Shown here piece by piece: positions 51,314-61,426 of a stretch of 64,000 bases of DNA (positions within the stretch are counted from its first letter, which is position 1; each line of letters begins with the position of its first letter). The stretch lies in NCBI RefSeq assembly GCF_900100255.1, contig NZ_FMTS01000004.1, positions 186,001 to 250,000 of the forward strand. Direction: 5' to 3'. A program made the position numbers and the translations under genes. The notes under the pieces were generated by a model that was given only the letters and a program-made list of their open reading frames with translations, was not told the origin of the DNA and ran no database searches. Origin of the DNA: Asticcacaulis taihuensis (GTDB lineage: Bacteria; Pseudomonadota; Alphaproteobacteria; Caulobacterales; Caulobacteraceae).

Positions 51314-52630
51314 CTACAGCCGATCGGCGCGTTTCAGCGCCAGGTACTTGCTGACAATCGCCGCTGCCATCTGTTCGGTCGGCGTCTCCAGCACCTCGAC
51401 GCCCTGACGGCGCAGTTGCGTCAGGACGCGTTCGCGCTGGCTGGCCAGGCGGCGAGCAAAGACGGCGCGCGTCACGTCTTCAGCCTGGTTCGGTGTTTTC
51501 GCCATCAGATCCTCGACCACCTCGTCACGGCAGGCGACGAACAATACCAGATGCTTTTTCGACAGGCGGTTCAGGCTCTCTAACATCAGGTCGGCGCTGA
51601 TTTCATCGATGAAATCGGAAAACAGGATGATCAGTGAACGGCGAGCCACCTTGGCATTCAGATCAGCCAGAGCCAAAGTATGGTTGGATTCCTCCGGTGA
51701 ATCCTCCAGCGCCGACAACTGGTATTTCAGTGTGGCGAACCCGTTGGTGCCGGAGATCGGCGGCGCAATGTGATAGGGCTTGGAAGCAAAGGCGAAGGTG
51801 CGGACATTGTCGCCGATCTTCAGCGCCGTATACCCCAGCAGCAGACCGGCATAGATGGCGCGGTCCAAACGCTTCAGCCCGCCCAGCGGCTCCCCCATCA
51901 GGCGGCCGGTATCATAGGCCAGCACGATATGATGATTGCGTTCGGCCTGATACTCGCGGGAGAATAGTTTCATATGCCGCGCCGAAGACCGCCAGTCGAT
52001 GCGGCGGTGATCCTGCGAGGCATCGTATTCGCGCAGGGCATGATATTCCGAGCCGTTATAAAGCTGGTTCTGCACCCGTACGCCGTAGATATTATCGAGC
52101 GAGAACAGGTCGGCGGCCTCCTGCTCCACGCCTTGGAGGTCCGGCGTCACGACGATTTCGCTATCGAGCGGCACTCGCGTCTGGACGTAAACCAGGCCCA
52201 GGAAACCCCGCCCGCGGATATAGGCGGCCTCGATATCGCCACGCCCCCGTGCCATCGCCTTCAGATTTAGCGTACCATGAAACGCGCCGTCCTGCCGCGT
52301 CAGCCGGCGTTCATAGGTCGAGGTCAGAAGCAGGCGATGCAGGCCGAGACGCAGTTCGATGATCGCCGGTTGCCGCCACTTTGTGAAGCGCGCCTCGAAC
52401 GGCACATCGACCGTCCGGCCGACGCCGAGCACGGCCGGTGGCTTGATCGTGAAGACCAGCCCGGCGGCCACAGGCGCGAACATGCCGTCCAGCAGGGCCG
52501 CGACAAACAGCAGGGCCGCCACCAGCGGCACCCAGGCCCACAGACCGGGCGCAAATATCCCCACGCCGAGCGCAACAAGCACGCTCAGGGCCAGGATCGT
52601 CAGCAGGCGCGGTGTGGGATAGATGGGCAT
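51314..52630 (-). CDS. DUF58 domain protein (VWA-like, MoxR partner)
   Basis: The 438-residue protein has two N-terminal transmembrane helices and a DUF58 domain with the diagnostic IDWRSSARH segment near residue 215, next to DASQDHR and a VWA-like AYDTGRLM. DUF58 proteins act with MoxR AAA ATPases as chaperone-like modules. Its ATG overlaps the MoxR stop by one base. It is the last gene before the palindromic element. Substrate is unknown. Confidence 0.9.
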   Translation of the reverse strand: MPIYPTPRLLTILALSVLVALGVGIFAPGLWAWVPLVAALLFVAALLDGMFAPVAAGLVFTIKPPAVLGVGRTVDVPFEARFTKWRQPAIIELRLGLHRLLLTSTYERRLTRQDGAFHGTLNLKAMARGRGDIEAAYIRGRGFLGLVYVQTRVPLDSEIVVTPDLQGVEQEAADLFSLDNIYGVRVQNQLYNGSEYHALREYDASQDHRRIDWRSSARHMKLFSREYQAERNHHIVLAYDTGRLMGEPLGGLKRLDRAIYAGLLLGYTALKIGDNVRTFAFASKPYHIAPPISGTNGFATLKYQLSALEDSPEESNHTLALADLNAKVARRSLIILFSDFIDEISADLMLESLNRLSKKHLVLFVACRDEVVEDLMAKTPNQAEDVTRAVFARRLASQRERVLTQLRRQGVEVLETPTEQMAAAIVSKYLALKRADRL

Positions 52631-53583
52631 CAGCGCGGTATTTCAATTCTTTCAAGCAGCCCCTGCAATACGCGATCGACGCTCTCGCCCTCGATCTCGG
52701 CGGAAGGCGACAGCAGGACGCGGTGGCGCATGGTGGCGGGATAGAGCGCCTTGATATCGTCCGGCAGCACATAGTCACGACCATCGAGCACGGCCCTGGC
52801 ACGGGCGGCACGCGCCAGCAGGGCACCGGCGCGCGGGCTTGCCCCGACCGACAGTTGCGGCGCTTCACGGGTGGCGCGGATCAGGGCGACGATATAGTTG
52901 AGATTGGCATCATTGAGCTTCACGCTTGACACAACCTGGATCGCCTCAGCCAGTGAGGCCGCGCTGAGAACGGCCGAGACGCCGGCCAGCACCGGATCGG
53001 TGGCCGCCGCATTGCCCGCCGTATCAACAATGCGCTTTTCTTCCTCAAGCGACGGATAGCCCAGCACATGCTTGAACAGGAAGCGATCGAGCTGCGCTTC
53101 GGGCAGCGGATAGGTGCCCTGCTGCTCGATCGGGTTCTGCGTGGCGATGACGGTGAAATGCGAACCCAGGTCATGTTTGACGCCATCGAGCGTCACCGAG
53201 CGCTCCTGCATGGCTTCGAGCAGAGCGGCCTGGGTCTTCGGCGGCGTGCGGTTGATTTCATCGGCCAGCAGCAAATCGCAGAAGATCGGCCCCTTGGTCA
53301 GGGTGAAGCTCGATGTCTGGAAGTTGAACAGGTTGGAGCCCAGCACGTCGCCTGGCAGCATGTCCGGCGTGAACTGGATGCGGCCAAATTTCAGGCTTAA
53401 GGCTTGGCAGAAGACGCGCGCCAGCAGCGTCTTGGCCGTGCCCGGCGGGCCTTCGAGCAGCACATGGCCGCCGGAAAAAAGCGCCGTCAGCATCAGGTCG
53501 ACCGTATCGGTCTGGCCGATGATGACCTTGCCGATCTCGCCGCGCAGCCGGGCCGCGAGAGCTTGGATTTCAGGTATGAGCAC
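52630..53583 (-). CDS. MoxR-type AAA+ ATPase
   Basis: A 317-residue AAA+ ATPase with Walker A GPPGTAKT (residues 45-52), Walker B LLADEINR near 110, and a sensor [18 protein letters not shown] loop near 150, the last being typical of MoxR. The GTG start lies inside the end of the DUF4350 gene, overlapping by 14 bases, and its stop overlaps DUF58. MoxR members use ATP to help insert cofactors or assemble VWA-containing proteins. Confidence 0.95.
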   Translation of the reverse strand: MLIPEIQALAARLRGEIGKVIIGQTDTVDLMLTALFSGGHVLLEGPPGTAKTLLARVFCQALSLKFGRIQFTPDMLPGDVLGSNLFNFQTSSFTLTKGPIFCDLLLADEINRTPPKTQAALLEAMQERSVTLDGVKHDLGSHFTVIATQNPIEQQGTYPLPEAQLDRFLFKHVLGYPSLEEEKRIVDTAGNAAATDPVLAGVSAVLSAASLAEAIQVVSSVKLNDANLNYIVALIRATREAPQLSVGASPRAGALLARAARARAVLDGRDYVLPDDIKALYPATMRHRVLLSPSAEIEGESVDRVLQGLLERIEIPR

Positions 53584-55237
53584 GTTGTATCTCCGTCTTC
53601 CAGGCGTGGAGCTTGAGTGTGATATCGATAAGCTGGTGTACAGTCATGACCTTTGCCGCGCGGGCCTTGAGGTCGATAAAGGAGTCGGTCGTCTTTTGCG
53701 CCTGACCCAGGCGTTCGGCGAGATCGTCCGGGCTTTCAGCATTGACACCCAGCCTGTACCCCTTGTCCTTCAGAACCTGATCGCGCACCAGATCGGCATA
53801 GGCCGGGCCGAGCCGGACCTCTTTCAGGGTGATGGCCATCAGGCGGGCGGCATTGTCGGCCAGAATTTTCACGCCGCGCCCCAGGGGCGGCTCCACCGGC
53901 GCCTCGCGGGCCGGGCCGAAGCGCGAAAACGCCGCCCACATCAGGCCAAGGCCGGCGATCAGCAGGCACAGCGGCACGGCGATAAAGGGCGGGCGGCTCA
54001 GGGCGTGCAGCAGGTCGTGATCGGTCGATATGCCGTTGAAGGTCAGGTTGAAAATCACCCGGCCGGGTTTGTTGGCGGGCGGGCTGATCGTATCGATCAG
54101 GTTCAGGGCCGCGACCACCTTCTGCGGATCGGCCAGTATCTGATTGTTGAGCAGGTCGGGGTCGCTGAGCAGGTATATCGGCGCCTTCGGTTGCGGGCGG
54201 CCTCTGGTGACGATCACCCGCGACAACACCGCCTCGCCATTGGGACCGGTCAGCACCGGCTGGAGGTTTGGCCCGGTGATCGATTGCAGGCCGGTGATCG
54301 CCCCCACGGAAACGGGCGCAGCAAAAGCGATACCTTCAGCGGTCGGTTTGAAGGTCCACAGGTGCTTCAGGGGCAGGTCCTTCTGGCCATTGGCCGCCGC
54401 CTCCATCTCGGCAGCCGACAAAGCCCGTGTATCGCGCTTCAACACGTACGAGACCAAATCGAAGGTCACCAGACTGTCGCCATTGCGTACGGTTTGCGTC
54501 CCCGGCGGCGAGGCTTTTATTCTGGCCACCGCCTGTTTGTCATCTTTCGGCGCCGGCACTTCACTCACGGGTGACAGGAAACCCAGGCTGTCAACCACAT
54601 TGGCGGCGGCAACCAAAGTCGGGCCGCGATCCCAGTAGCGGTTGCGCGGATCGGGTCCGGCATTCCATTTCGGCGCCACGACCAGCACCACCTTGCCCAG
54701 TGGCTGGCGCAGGACGTGTTTCGATCGTCGGGGATCGGGAATCTGCGTCGCGCCGTTGCCTGTTTCGTCATCCGTATCACCGCTGGCCGAGACGCTTGCG
54801 GAAGCGGCGCTTTCCGAGGCGGCATCGGCCGAGGACACACTGGCCGAAGACACACTGGCCGAAGAGGCTGACGACGTGTCGTCGCTGTCGAAATGATAGG
54901 CATAGGTCAGGGTGCCGCCATCATCATCGAGTGTGATGATTTCCAGGTCACCATGTTCGATCAGCGGGCCGTCTTCCATGCGGTTGACAATGACCTCATG
55001 CCCCCTCGCCTCCAGCAGGCGGCGCAGCCCCGCCGTGCCCTGCGCCGAAAGGCCGGTCGCATTGGCCTTCTGGCCCGTTTTCGGCACCGAATTGACATCG
55101 AAGAGCGTGATGGCCGCCGCCGCGAACAGGCACAGGCAGAGAAAGGCCGCCACAGCCGGCAGCCAGCCGGAAGCCTTGCCGATCCGGGCTCCGATATGTT
55201 GCCCCAAGGTCTTTTTGACTGCCGCGGGCTTGGCCAT
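53570..55237 (-). CDS. DUF4350 domain membrane protein with low-complexity linker
   Basis: A 555-residue protein: N-terminal membrane helix ([21 protein letters not shown], near residue 30), the DUF4350 N-terminal region ([15 protein letters not shown]), a low-complexity Ser/Ala run (about 117-150) and a second helix near residue 415 ([24 protein letters not shown]). DUF4350 proteins appear beside MoxR and DUF58 genes and are predicted membrane parts of that complex. The low-complexity run is built of imperfect 5-codon repeats. It begins where DUF4129 ends and overlaps MoxR. Confidence 0.85.
   Translation of the reverse strand: MAKPAAVKKTLGQHIGARIGKASGWLPAVAAFLCLCLFAAAAITLFDVNSVPKTGQKANATGLSAQGTAGLRRLLEARGHEVIVNRMEDGPLIEHGDLEIITLDDDGGTLTYAYHFDSDDTSSASSASVSSASVSSADAASESAASASVSASGDTDDETGNGATQIPDPRRSKHVLRQPLGKVVLVVAPKWNAGPDPRNRYWDRGPTLVAAANVVDSLGFLSPVSEVPAPKDDKQAVARIKASPPGTQTVRNGDSLVTFDLVSYVLKRDTRALSAAEMEAAANGQKDLPLKHLWTFKPTAEGIAFAAPVSVGAITGLQSITGPNLQPVLTGPNGEAVLSRVIVTRGRPQPKAPIYLLSDPDLLNNQILADPQKVVAALNLIDTISPPANKPGRVIFNLTFNGISTDHDLLHALSRPPFIAVPLCLLIAGLGLMWAAFSRFGPAREAPVEPPLGRGVKILADNAARLMAITLKEVRLGPAYADLVRDQVLKDKGYRLGVNAESPDDLAERLGQAQKTTDSFIDLKARAAKVMTVHQLIDITLKLHAWKTEIQRAHT
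54828..54872. repeat. Imperfect 15-bp tandem repeat inside the DUF4350 gene
   Basis: GCCGAGGACACACTG (54828-54842) and GCCGAAGACACACTG (54843-54857) are near-identical 15-bp units, with a third, more diverged unit to 54872. On the coding strand they specify Ser/Ala/Val-rich residues of a linker. In-frame 15-bp units could vary in number by slippage without breaking the frame. Confidence 0.7.
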
Positions 55238-55962
55238 CAGGCAATCCCCTCGGCGGCTACAAAGGCGGTATAGGCGGCGCGGCAGGCGTCAAAATCCGCC
55301 CGCGTGGCGGCTATGCCGGCGAAATAACTCTTTTCCACGCAGCGCACGATTTCGGTGAAGGCCGGACGTGCTGCTTCCGGCAGCAGCGGATGCGAACGGA
55401 TATCGCGCGCCGAATAATGTTTGCGCACCAGGTCCGGCCGGAAGGCGTTGATATCCGCCACAGACCGCACCAGCAGCAGGTGAATCGCCTCGTCATAGCT
55501 GCCTTCGGCCGCCAGTTTATCGATATCACCCAGCAGGGCCACCACCGCCTCCCGCGTCGGCCGCCAGGGCGCATCGGCCCGCAGATGATCGCGTGCGAAC
55601 AGTCGCTGGAACCGCGACGTAATCATCATGCGCACGAAGGGGGACAACAGCAGTGCGATCAGGGCCAAGGCCAGAGCCACGAGAATATAGGGCATGACAG
55701 GCGCCAGCGGCTTGAAGACGCTGGCGACCTTCTCGAAAAATTCTCCGATATTCTTGAAAACCCGGTTCCAGAATTCCAGCGCCTTCAAATCCGGCTTCGG
55801 CATGGCCGTAAAGGTGGTTTGCAGGTCGTGACTGCCATTGACCTGCCCGATCAGGCGCTTCGCTTCGGCGGCATCGACAGGCGTATTGGCGCTGCCATGC
55901 CCGACACCCGCCACGGCACGTGAGGCGCTGTCTGTTGCCCCGGTCTGCGTCAAAGCCTGCAA
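55237..55962 (-). CDS. DUF4129 domain membrane protein
   Basis: The 241-residue product has one membrane helix (MPYILVALALALIALLLSPFV, near residue 95) and a C-terminal DUF4129 domain (about 140-230) with SYDEAIHLLLVRSVADINAFRPDLVRKHYSARDI. This domain is typical of the MoxR gene neighbourhood. The only in-frame start that keeps the N-terminus is TTG at 55962, with a purine-rich sequence next to it; the true start is uncertain. It is the first gene of the block and overlaps DUF4350 by one base. Confidence 0.8.
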   Translation of the reverse strand: MQALTQTGATDSASRAVAGVGHGSANTPVDAAEAKRLIGQVNGSHDLQTTFTAMPKPDLKALEFWNRVFKNIGEFFEKVASVFKPLAPVMPYILVALALALIALLLSPFVRMMITSRFQRLFARDHLRADAPWRPTREAVVALLGDIDKLAAEGSYDEAIHLLLVRSVADINAFRPDLVRKHYSARDIRSHPLLPEAARPAFTEIVRCVEKSYFAGIAATRADFDACRAAYTAFVAAEGIA

Positions 55963-56052
55963 TCCCCCGTCCCGTTCGTCTTACAGGCGCCCCCACGCCG
56001 TAACGGTTAGACCTTAGGGCGCAAGCAGGGGCCGGGTCAAGCGCTAAGCGTG

Positions 56053-56346
56053 TCAGGCGTCCGCCGCCTCTTCCAGTATCTGGTCGATGGTCCAGCTTGA
56101 AATCGTGCCAGGCAGCCGCCTGACCGCCGCATCCCCCATTCGCCAGGGGCGGCATTTGAAGGTCGCACCATTCAGGCTGATGCACAGGCCGGTCGGGTCA
56201 AAATGCTCAATCCTGGCTTCAACCTTTCCGTCTTCTTCCAGATGTAAATCGAGGACATCCATCCGGCGCAGGACGCCGCTCTGGATGGTGAAGGCCATGC
56301 CGCGGCCAATGTTCCGGCTGTTCGCAACCGCATGATATTGAGCCAT
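56053..56346 (-). CDS. Small hypothetical protein
   Basis: A 97-residue protein with GGGAGG about 6 bases before ATG. It starts MAQYHAVANSRNIGRGMAF and alternates short hydrophobic strands with charged turns, so a small beta-rich fold is likely. No signal peptide or known family is recognised. It lies about 90 bases upstream of the DUF4129 gene on the same strand. Confidence 0.55.
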   Translation of the reverse strand: MAQYHAVANSRNIGRGMAFTIQSGVLRRMDVLDLHLEEDGKVEARIEHFDPTGLCISLNGATFKCRPWRMGDAAVRRLPGTISSWTIDQILEEAADA

Positions 56347-56452
56347 CAGAACCTCCCTGTCTGATTTTTGTGTGTCCCGTCATACTGCCCGGTTTACTAT
56401 CAGGAACCAATGCGGAAATCGGCGTCTCGCTTTTCTGTGAACTCAGGCGCTG

Positions 56453-58663
56453 TCATACGGTCCAGCGCACCGTGATTTCAGCATCGGCCGCCGGCCGGTA
56501 TTCGACATATGTGTTGCCGCTGTCCGTTGTTTCCAGCCTCTCAATTGAGACTTCAGGCAGCCCGGCCTTATCATCGAGCGCGATCAGGCGGAGGCGCGCG
56601 ACACATCCTTTCGGCCCCTTGAGCTGAATGCCGATACAGCCATCCTTCGGCTCGATATTGGCCGGATAATCGGCGAACAGCCGGAAGGGCGCGTTGCCAC
56701 AGGCGAAGTAGGCGCGTGATGCCAGGACGAACGCACTGCCGGCGCCATAGACCTCCTGTCCCACCTGCCCGGCGGGACTGCCGTCGCCGTAGATATCTTC
56801 CAGCGGCAGCGAAAGCGCCCGGTCGATATGGCCATTGCGGACAGTATCGGACAGGCTCTCAGCCGGCAGTAAGTCCGGATAGAAGGACCACAGCACATCC
56901 AGCGCATAGCGCCGGTATTCACACATCAGAAGCTTCAGTGCCTCCGGCAGATCCGGGCCCGAAATCTTCAGCGCCTCGTCGAAAGCCTCAAACACCTCGA
57001 ACGCTTCATAGGCCGCCATATAAGGACCGTCATGCAGGCATGTGACGCCGAAGAAGTTGGTGTAATGACCGGCCCAGCCGATCTTCGATGCCCACAGTTC
57101 GCAATTGTGCATCAGGCCGGCGATGAAGACATAGGCCTGGTCGAGATAGTGCGGATCGTCCTCCATCTGCCACAGCCGCAGGCAGGCGAGCGCGCCCCAG
57201 GCCGTCAGATTGGTCTGGTAAACCAGTTCGAAGCGATTATTCTCCAGGGCTTTCAATGCCGCCCTGGCCTCAGCCACATAGGTGGCATCATGGGTCAGTT
57301 CGTGCGCCAGCAGCATGACATAGGCGTAGAAGCCGCCGACATCGGTCTGGCCCAGCCCGTCGCCGCGATCCTTTTCGATCACCTTCAGGTTCGTCAGGTC
57401 ATACTGAATCGGCCACCTGTATTTGAAATGGTGCGCCGCCTTCACGGTAAAGGCGATCGATTTGCGAAACAGGGTATCGGCCCAGGCTTCGCCCTTAAGC
57501 GCCAGACGCGCCAGGTTCATCAGCGGATGGTAGATATACCAGGAATCGACCGCGTCACGGTCCTTGTCGTCACCGACATCCGGCAGGTAGCGGCGCAGGG
57601 TACGCAGCTCATTGTCGAAAAACCCTTCCATGGCATCGGCCAGGTTATCCGAAAACGGATCACGGCACCCGCGCCAGGCTTCGTATTCGCGCAGGGATTT
57701 CAGCACCGTCATCTGGACCATGCTGTCGGGATATTCGGCCGCGACGTAGGGCCGGATATAGGTTCTGCCGTCATGAACCTGGGTGACATCCGGTGAGGTC
57801 TTGAGGTCCAACAGGGTCTTGTCGGCCCGCCAGATCCAGTCGCGGTATTCCGGTTGGGGCTTATCGAGATGGGGATAGATATCCGCCAGCATCGCGACGA
57901 AGTTGCGCGCCACCTCGAACTCATTCGCTCCGCAATCATCCCGGAGGCTGATCAGGGCGTCCGAAATCACATAGTCCTGCCCCGCTTTCAGCGGATCGAC
58001 CGGCGGCGAGTCACCATTGGGTGATCCCGGCGGCTGATAGCCAAGTTCCGGCCATTGTCCCCCCACCACGCCGTCGGGCTTGGTTTTGGTGTCGACAAAG
58101 AAGGGATTGAGCGCCGTCAGATTCTGCATGTAGAGGACGCTGCCAAACGCGGGCTTTTTCAAACACAGATAGCAAAGCCCGGCATTCAGACCGCGCTGGC
58201 CGGCCTCCACTCTGCCTTCTGCCTGGCGCGGATCATCGTTTTCATCGAGCACATAAAGATCGCGCGGCCAGAAGACGACCAGCAGGTCATGCGAGGGTAC
58301 AAGGCGCGAAGTCATGCGCAGGAAATTGTCACCTCGAAATGTCAGGCTGATGCGGTAGACACCGGAATGGGTCTCGACTGTCCAGTCGCCGCCATCCTCA
58401 CGACGATGGGCCTCGACAATGATATTCTGGCCCATGATCGGATAGGTGCGCAGGGCAATGCCGCCCTGGCCCGGCTTGCGAACCACCACCCAGAGCGAGT
58501 CCCGACCATGGTGGGTGGAAACCGTATAATCGCCCAATGGCCATTGACTTTCCGGCTCATTGGCCGCCAGAATTTCAAAACGGGCATTCAGCGTTTCCGG
58601 GGTAAAACCGGGCGTTTCGGGGTGTGGATTTTGCTTACTGGCCTTGTGGTCCACCGTGGTCAT
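56453..58663 (-). CDS. Unrecognised large protein, possible (alpha/alpha)-barrel carbohydrate enzyme
   Basis: The product of about 736 residues has no signal peptide. Residues 1-270 look beta-rich, with GDYTVSTHHGRDSLWVVVR; the middle (about 270-600) is helical and rich in Trp, Tyr and Asp (RYLPDVGDDKDRDAVDSWYIYHPL, GWAGHYTNFFG), resembling catalytic barrels of glycoside hydrolases or lyases; the last part is beta-rich. I cannot assign a family or catalytic residues. ATG at 58663 is preferred over TTG at 58678. It follows the sensor kinase gene on the minus strand, about 110 bases away. Confidence 0.75.
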   Translation of the reverse strand: MTTVDHKASKQNPHPETPGFTPETLNARFEILAANEPESQWPLGDYTVSTHHGRDSLWVVVRKPGQGGIALRTYPIMGQNIIVEAHRREDGGDWTVETHSGVYRISLTFRGDNFLRMTSRLVPSHDLLVVFWPRDLYVLDENDDPRQAEGRVEAGQRGLNAGLCYLCLKKPAFGSVLYMQNLTALNPFFVDTKTKPDGVVGGQWPELGYQPPGSPNGDSPPVDPLKAGQDYVISDALISLRDDCGANEFEVARNFVAMLADIYPHLDKPQPEYRDWIWRADKTLLDLKTSPDVTQVHDGRTYIRPYVAAEYPDSMVQMTVLKSLREYEAWRGCRDPFSDNLADAMEGFFDNELRTLRRYLPDVGDDKDRDAVDSWYIYHPLMNLARLALKGEAWADTLFRKSIAFTVKAAHHFKYRWPIQYDLTNLKVIEKDRGDGLGQTDVGGFYAYVMLLAHELTHDATYVAEARAALKALENNRFELVYQTNLTAWGALACLRLWQMEDDPHYLDQAYVFIAGLMHNCELWASKIGWAGHYTNFFGVTCLHDGPYMAAYEAFEVFEAFDEALKISGPDLPEALKLLMCEYRRYALDVLWSFYPDLLPAESLSDTVRNGHIDRALSLPLEDIYGDGSPAGQVGQEVYGAGSAFVLASRAYFACGNAPFRLFADYPANIEPKDGCIGIQLKGPKGCVARLRLIALDDKAGLPEVSIERLETTDSGNTYVEYRPAADAEITVRWTV

Positions 58664-58774
58664 TCTGGTCAACTCCAACCCGTTCGGATCGAGCGAGGCT
58701 AAGACGATGTCCGTAAAATATCGATGCGCCCAAAGGCAGGCAGACGCCGCCCCGACATAAATTCGCCAGCGCGC

Positions 58775-61276
58775 CTATCGCCGTTTCAGCGCGGCCCTGT
58801 CCAGCACGTCACGCACACGCAAGGCCAACTCCTCCAGGGTGAAGGGCTTGCCGATCAGTTCGACATCATTGTCCAGTATGCCATTGTGGACCACCGCATT
58901 GCGCGTATATCCGGTCGTGTAGATCACGGGCAGGTCCGGACGCTTTTCGCGCGCCAGATCGACCAGTTTGCGGCCGTTCATTTCCGGCATGACGATATCG
59001 GTAAACAAAAGGTCCACATCGGGCCGGTCAAGCAGGGTGGCCAGGGCGCCCTGGGCATTGCCGGCTTCGAGGACTCGGTAACCCAGGTCTGCCAGCGCCG
59101 TGGCCGAGAACTGCAGGACCAGGTCCTCGTCATCGACTACCAGAATCAGTTCCCGCCCATCATTGTTCGGCAGAACCGCCAGGCGGTCGGCGTCGCCTCC
59201 GTCAACGGCGTCGCCCATATAGCGCGGCAAATATATCTTCACACTCGTTCCGTGACCAACCTCGGAATAGATCTTGGTGTGCCCGCCCGACTGCTTGATG
59301 AAACCATAGACCTGGCTGAGCCCCAGGCCGGTCCCCTTACCAACCTCCTTCGTGGTAAAGAACGGATCGAACGCCTTGGCCAGGACATCGGGCGCCATGC
59401 CGCTGCCGGTATCTGTCACGCCGATCATCACATACTGGCCGGGCGTGATGCCCAGTTCCCTGGCGACATAGCGTTTGTCGAGATGCGCATTCTGAGTCTC
59501 GATGGTGAGACGGCCGCCCCCTTCCATGGCGTCGCGGGCATTGACCGCCAGATTGAGCAGGACGCTTTCCAACTGGTTCTGATCGACGTGTATCCGCCAG
59601 ACGCCGCCTGACAGCACCGTCTCCAACTGGACATCCGCGCCAAGGGAATGGCGGAACAGGTCAGACATGCCGGCCACCAGCCGGTTGGGGTCGGTCACTT
59701 CCGGCTTCAGCGGCTGCTGGCGCGAGAAGGCCAGCAAACGCCGGGTCAGGTTGCCGGCCCGTTTGGACGCCTCAAGCGCCGAAGAAATCAGTGCCTTGGC
59801 ACGCGGATCGTCAACGGCCGTCCGGCGGTCGAGAAGTTCCAGCGAGCCGGAAACGACCGCCAGCATATTGTTGAAATCGTGCGCCACACCGCCGGTCAGG
59901 TGCCCTACGGCCTCCATTTTCTGCGCCTGACGCAGTTGCTCCTCGGCCTCATGCAGGCGCACCTGATCCCGTATGCGTTCGGTCACATCGAAGACGAACT
60001 GGTAGGCGCCGATCTGGCGCCCCGTCTCGTCATACAGGGGGTTGAATTTCATTTCATAATGGCGCGGCTCCCTGTCTGGGGCGCCGAACTCGGATACCTC
60101 TGTGAAGGCTTCGCCGTCCAGGGCCCGGCGCCAGACCGCGCGCACCGCCGCCTGCTGCTCAGGTATATGGCTGAGAACCGCCAGCATATTGTCGCCGACT
60201 TTCGGCGTGACTCCGAAAATGCGGCTGAACTCTTCCGAACCGGCCCGATTGATGGCCAGCCAGTTCAGATCCATATCCGCTACCTGAACAAAGGCGTCGG
60301 TCGATTCCAGGATGTCGGCCAGAATACGCTGTTCCGCCAGGGCCGCACTGACGCGCTCTTCCAGTTGGGCATTGAGCGCCCTGAGTTCCGCCGTGACACG
60401 CGCGCGTTCCGTCGCGGTGCGCGTCCGCTCCGCCACCTCGCGCACAAAGGCCAGTTCCTCCTCCGGCCATTCCCGCGCCGTCTCGTGATTGAGGTAGAGC
60501 AGGGCAACAAAGCGTCCGCGTTCGGTGACCGGCATATTGACGACGGACTGCGCACTGATTGCTTTCAGGGCGTCCGCGGTCGCCGCGGTTCGCGGATCGG
60601 TTTCGGCATCAGCGAATACCACGGTTTCGCCCTGCTTCAGATTTTCGATATAGGAGCCGTAGTTGCGGAAATGCAGCACGCCGGCCAGGCTTTTTATGCC
60701 GGGCGCATTCCAGTCACGTTCGATGGTAATCGTCTCATTGAGCGTGTCGATCACGCCATATCCCGCCCGGCTGACCTTGAGTGTTTCACCCAGGAGCCTG
60801 GCCGCCAAGAAGGCGATCTCGTCAGCATCTTCCACATCGCGGATTTCGTCGGTCAGCCGCATCAGCGCCTGGCGGCGAACCGCCTCGCGTTTTTTGTCCG
60901 AAATGTCACGGGCAATCTTGGAAGCGCCGATAATCCGGCCATCCGGGCCGCGGATGGGGGATACGGTGACCGACAGATCGATGGCCGCCCCGGACTTGTG
61001 TCGGCGGACCGTTTCAAAGTGATGCACGCGCTCGCCGGCCCTGATCTTGCCGATGATCAGGTCTTCCTCGGAGCGGCGGTCATCGGGAATGATCAGGGTA
61101 ATGTGCTGGCCGATCGCCTCCTGAGCGGAATAGCCGAAAATCTTGGCGGCGGCCTCGTTCCATGAGGTGATAACGCCATCCAGCGTCTTGGCGACAATGG
61201 CGTCTTCGGACGATTCGACAATCGCCCCCAGGCGGGCCTGCGCCAGCAGCGCTTCACTTTCGAGCTTGTTATTCAC
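58775..61276 (-). CDS. Hybrid sensor histidine kinase (PAS-GAF-PAS-HisKA-HATPase-REC)
   Basis: A soluble kinase of about 833 residues. Domains in order: PAS (about 15-135) with GVITSWNEAAAKIFGYS, GAF (about 150-300), coiled link and second PAS (about 320-440), HisKA with phosphoacceptor His in GGVAHDFNN near 466, HATPase_c with MLAVVSGSLELL beyond, GTGLGLSQVYG, and a C-terminal receiver with phosphoacceptor Asp near 760 (LLFTDIVMP). The GTG at 61276 is preferred as start: residues before it, to the TTG at 61354, are not PAS-like. No cognate regulator is adjacent. It is not membrane-anchored, so it senses a cytoplasmic signal. Confidence 0.9.
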   Translation of the reverse strand: MNNKLESEALLAQARLGAIVESSEDAIVAKTLDGVITSWNEAAAKIFGYSAQEAIGQHITLIIPDDRRSEEDLIIGKIRAGERVHHFETVRRHKSGAAIDLSVTVSPIRGPDGRIIGASKIARDISDKKREAVRRQALMRLTDEIRDVEDADEIAFLAARLLGETLKVSRAGYGVIDTLNETITIERDWNAPGIKSLAGVLHFRNYGSYIENLKQGETVVFADAETDPRTAATADALKAISAQSVVNMPVTERGRFVALLYLNHETAREWPEEELAFVREVAERTRTATERARVTAELRALNAQLEERVSAALAEQRILADILESTDAFVQVADMDLNWLAINRAGSEEFSRIFGVTPKVGDNMLAVLSHIPEQQAAVRAVWRRALDGEAFTEVSEFGAPDREPRHYEMKFNPLYDETGRQIGAYQFVFDVTERIRDQVRLHEAEEQLRQAQKMEAVGHLTGGVAHDFNNMLAVVSGSLELLDRRTAVDDPRAKALISSALEASKRAGNLTRRLLAFSRQQPLKPEVTDPNRLVAGMSDLFRHSLGADVQLETVLSGGVWRIHVDQNQLESVLLNLAVNARDAMEGGGRLTIETQNAHLDKRYVARELGITPGQYVMIGVTDTGSGMAPDVLAKAFDPFFTTKEVGKGTGLGLSQVYGFIKQSGGHTKIYSEVGHGTSVKIYLPRYMGDAVDGGDADRLAVLPNNDGRELILVVDDEDLVLQFSATALADLGYRVLEAGNAQGALATLLDRPDVDLLFTDIVMPEMNGRKLVDLAREKRPDLPVIYTTGYTRNAVVHNGILDNDVELIGKPFTLEELALRVRDVLDRAALKRR

Positions 61277-61426
61277 GGTTCCGATCGTCGAGTGAGTGCG
61301 GGAAGCCTTTTGGCGTACAAAGAATAAAATAAGAAAACAGTTGGAACTAGCCAAAGCTGTTTAATTGACGGAACGGCTGGCGCCGAGCCCGTCCCCGCAT
61401 AGACAGCTTCCCGCGAAAGCCCTCCC

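Noticed and set aside
59648-61165. Open frame of about 505 codons opposite the sensor kinase
   Set aside because: No ribosome binding site or family features; the minus-strand kinase domains are clear.
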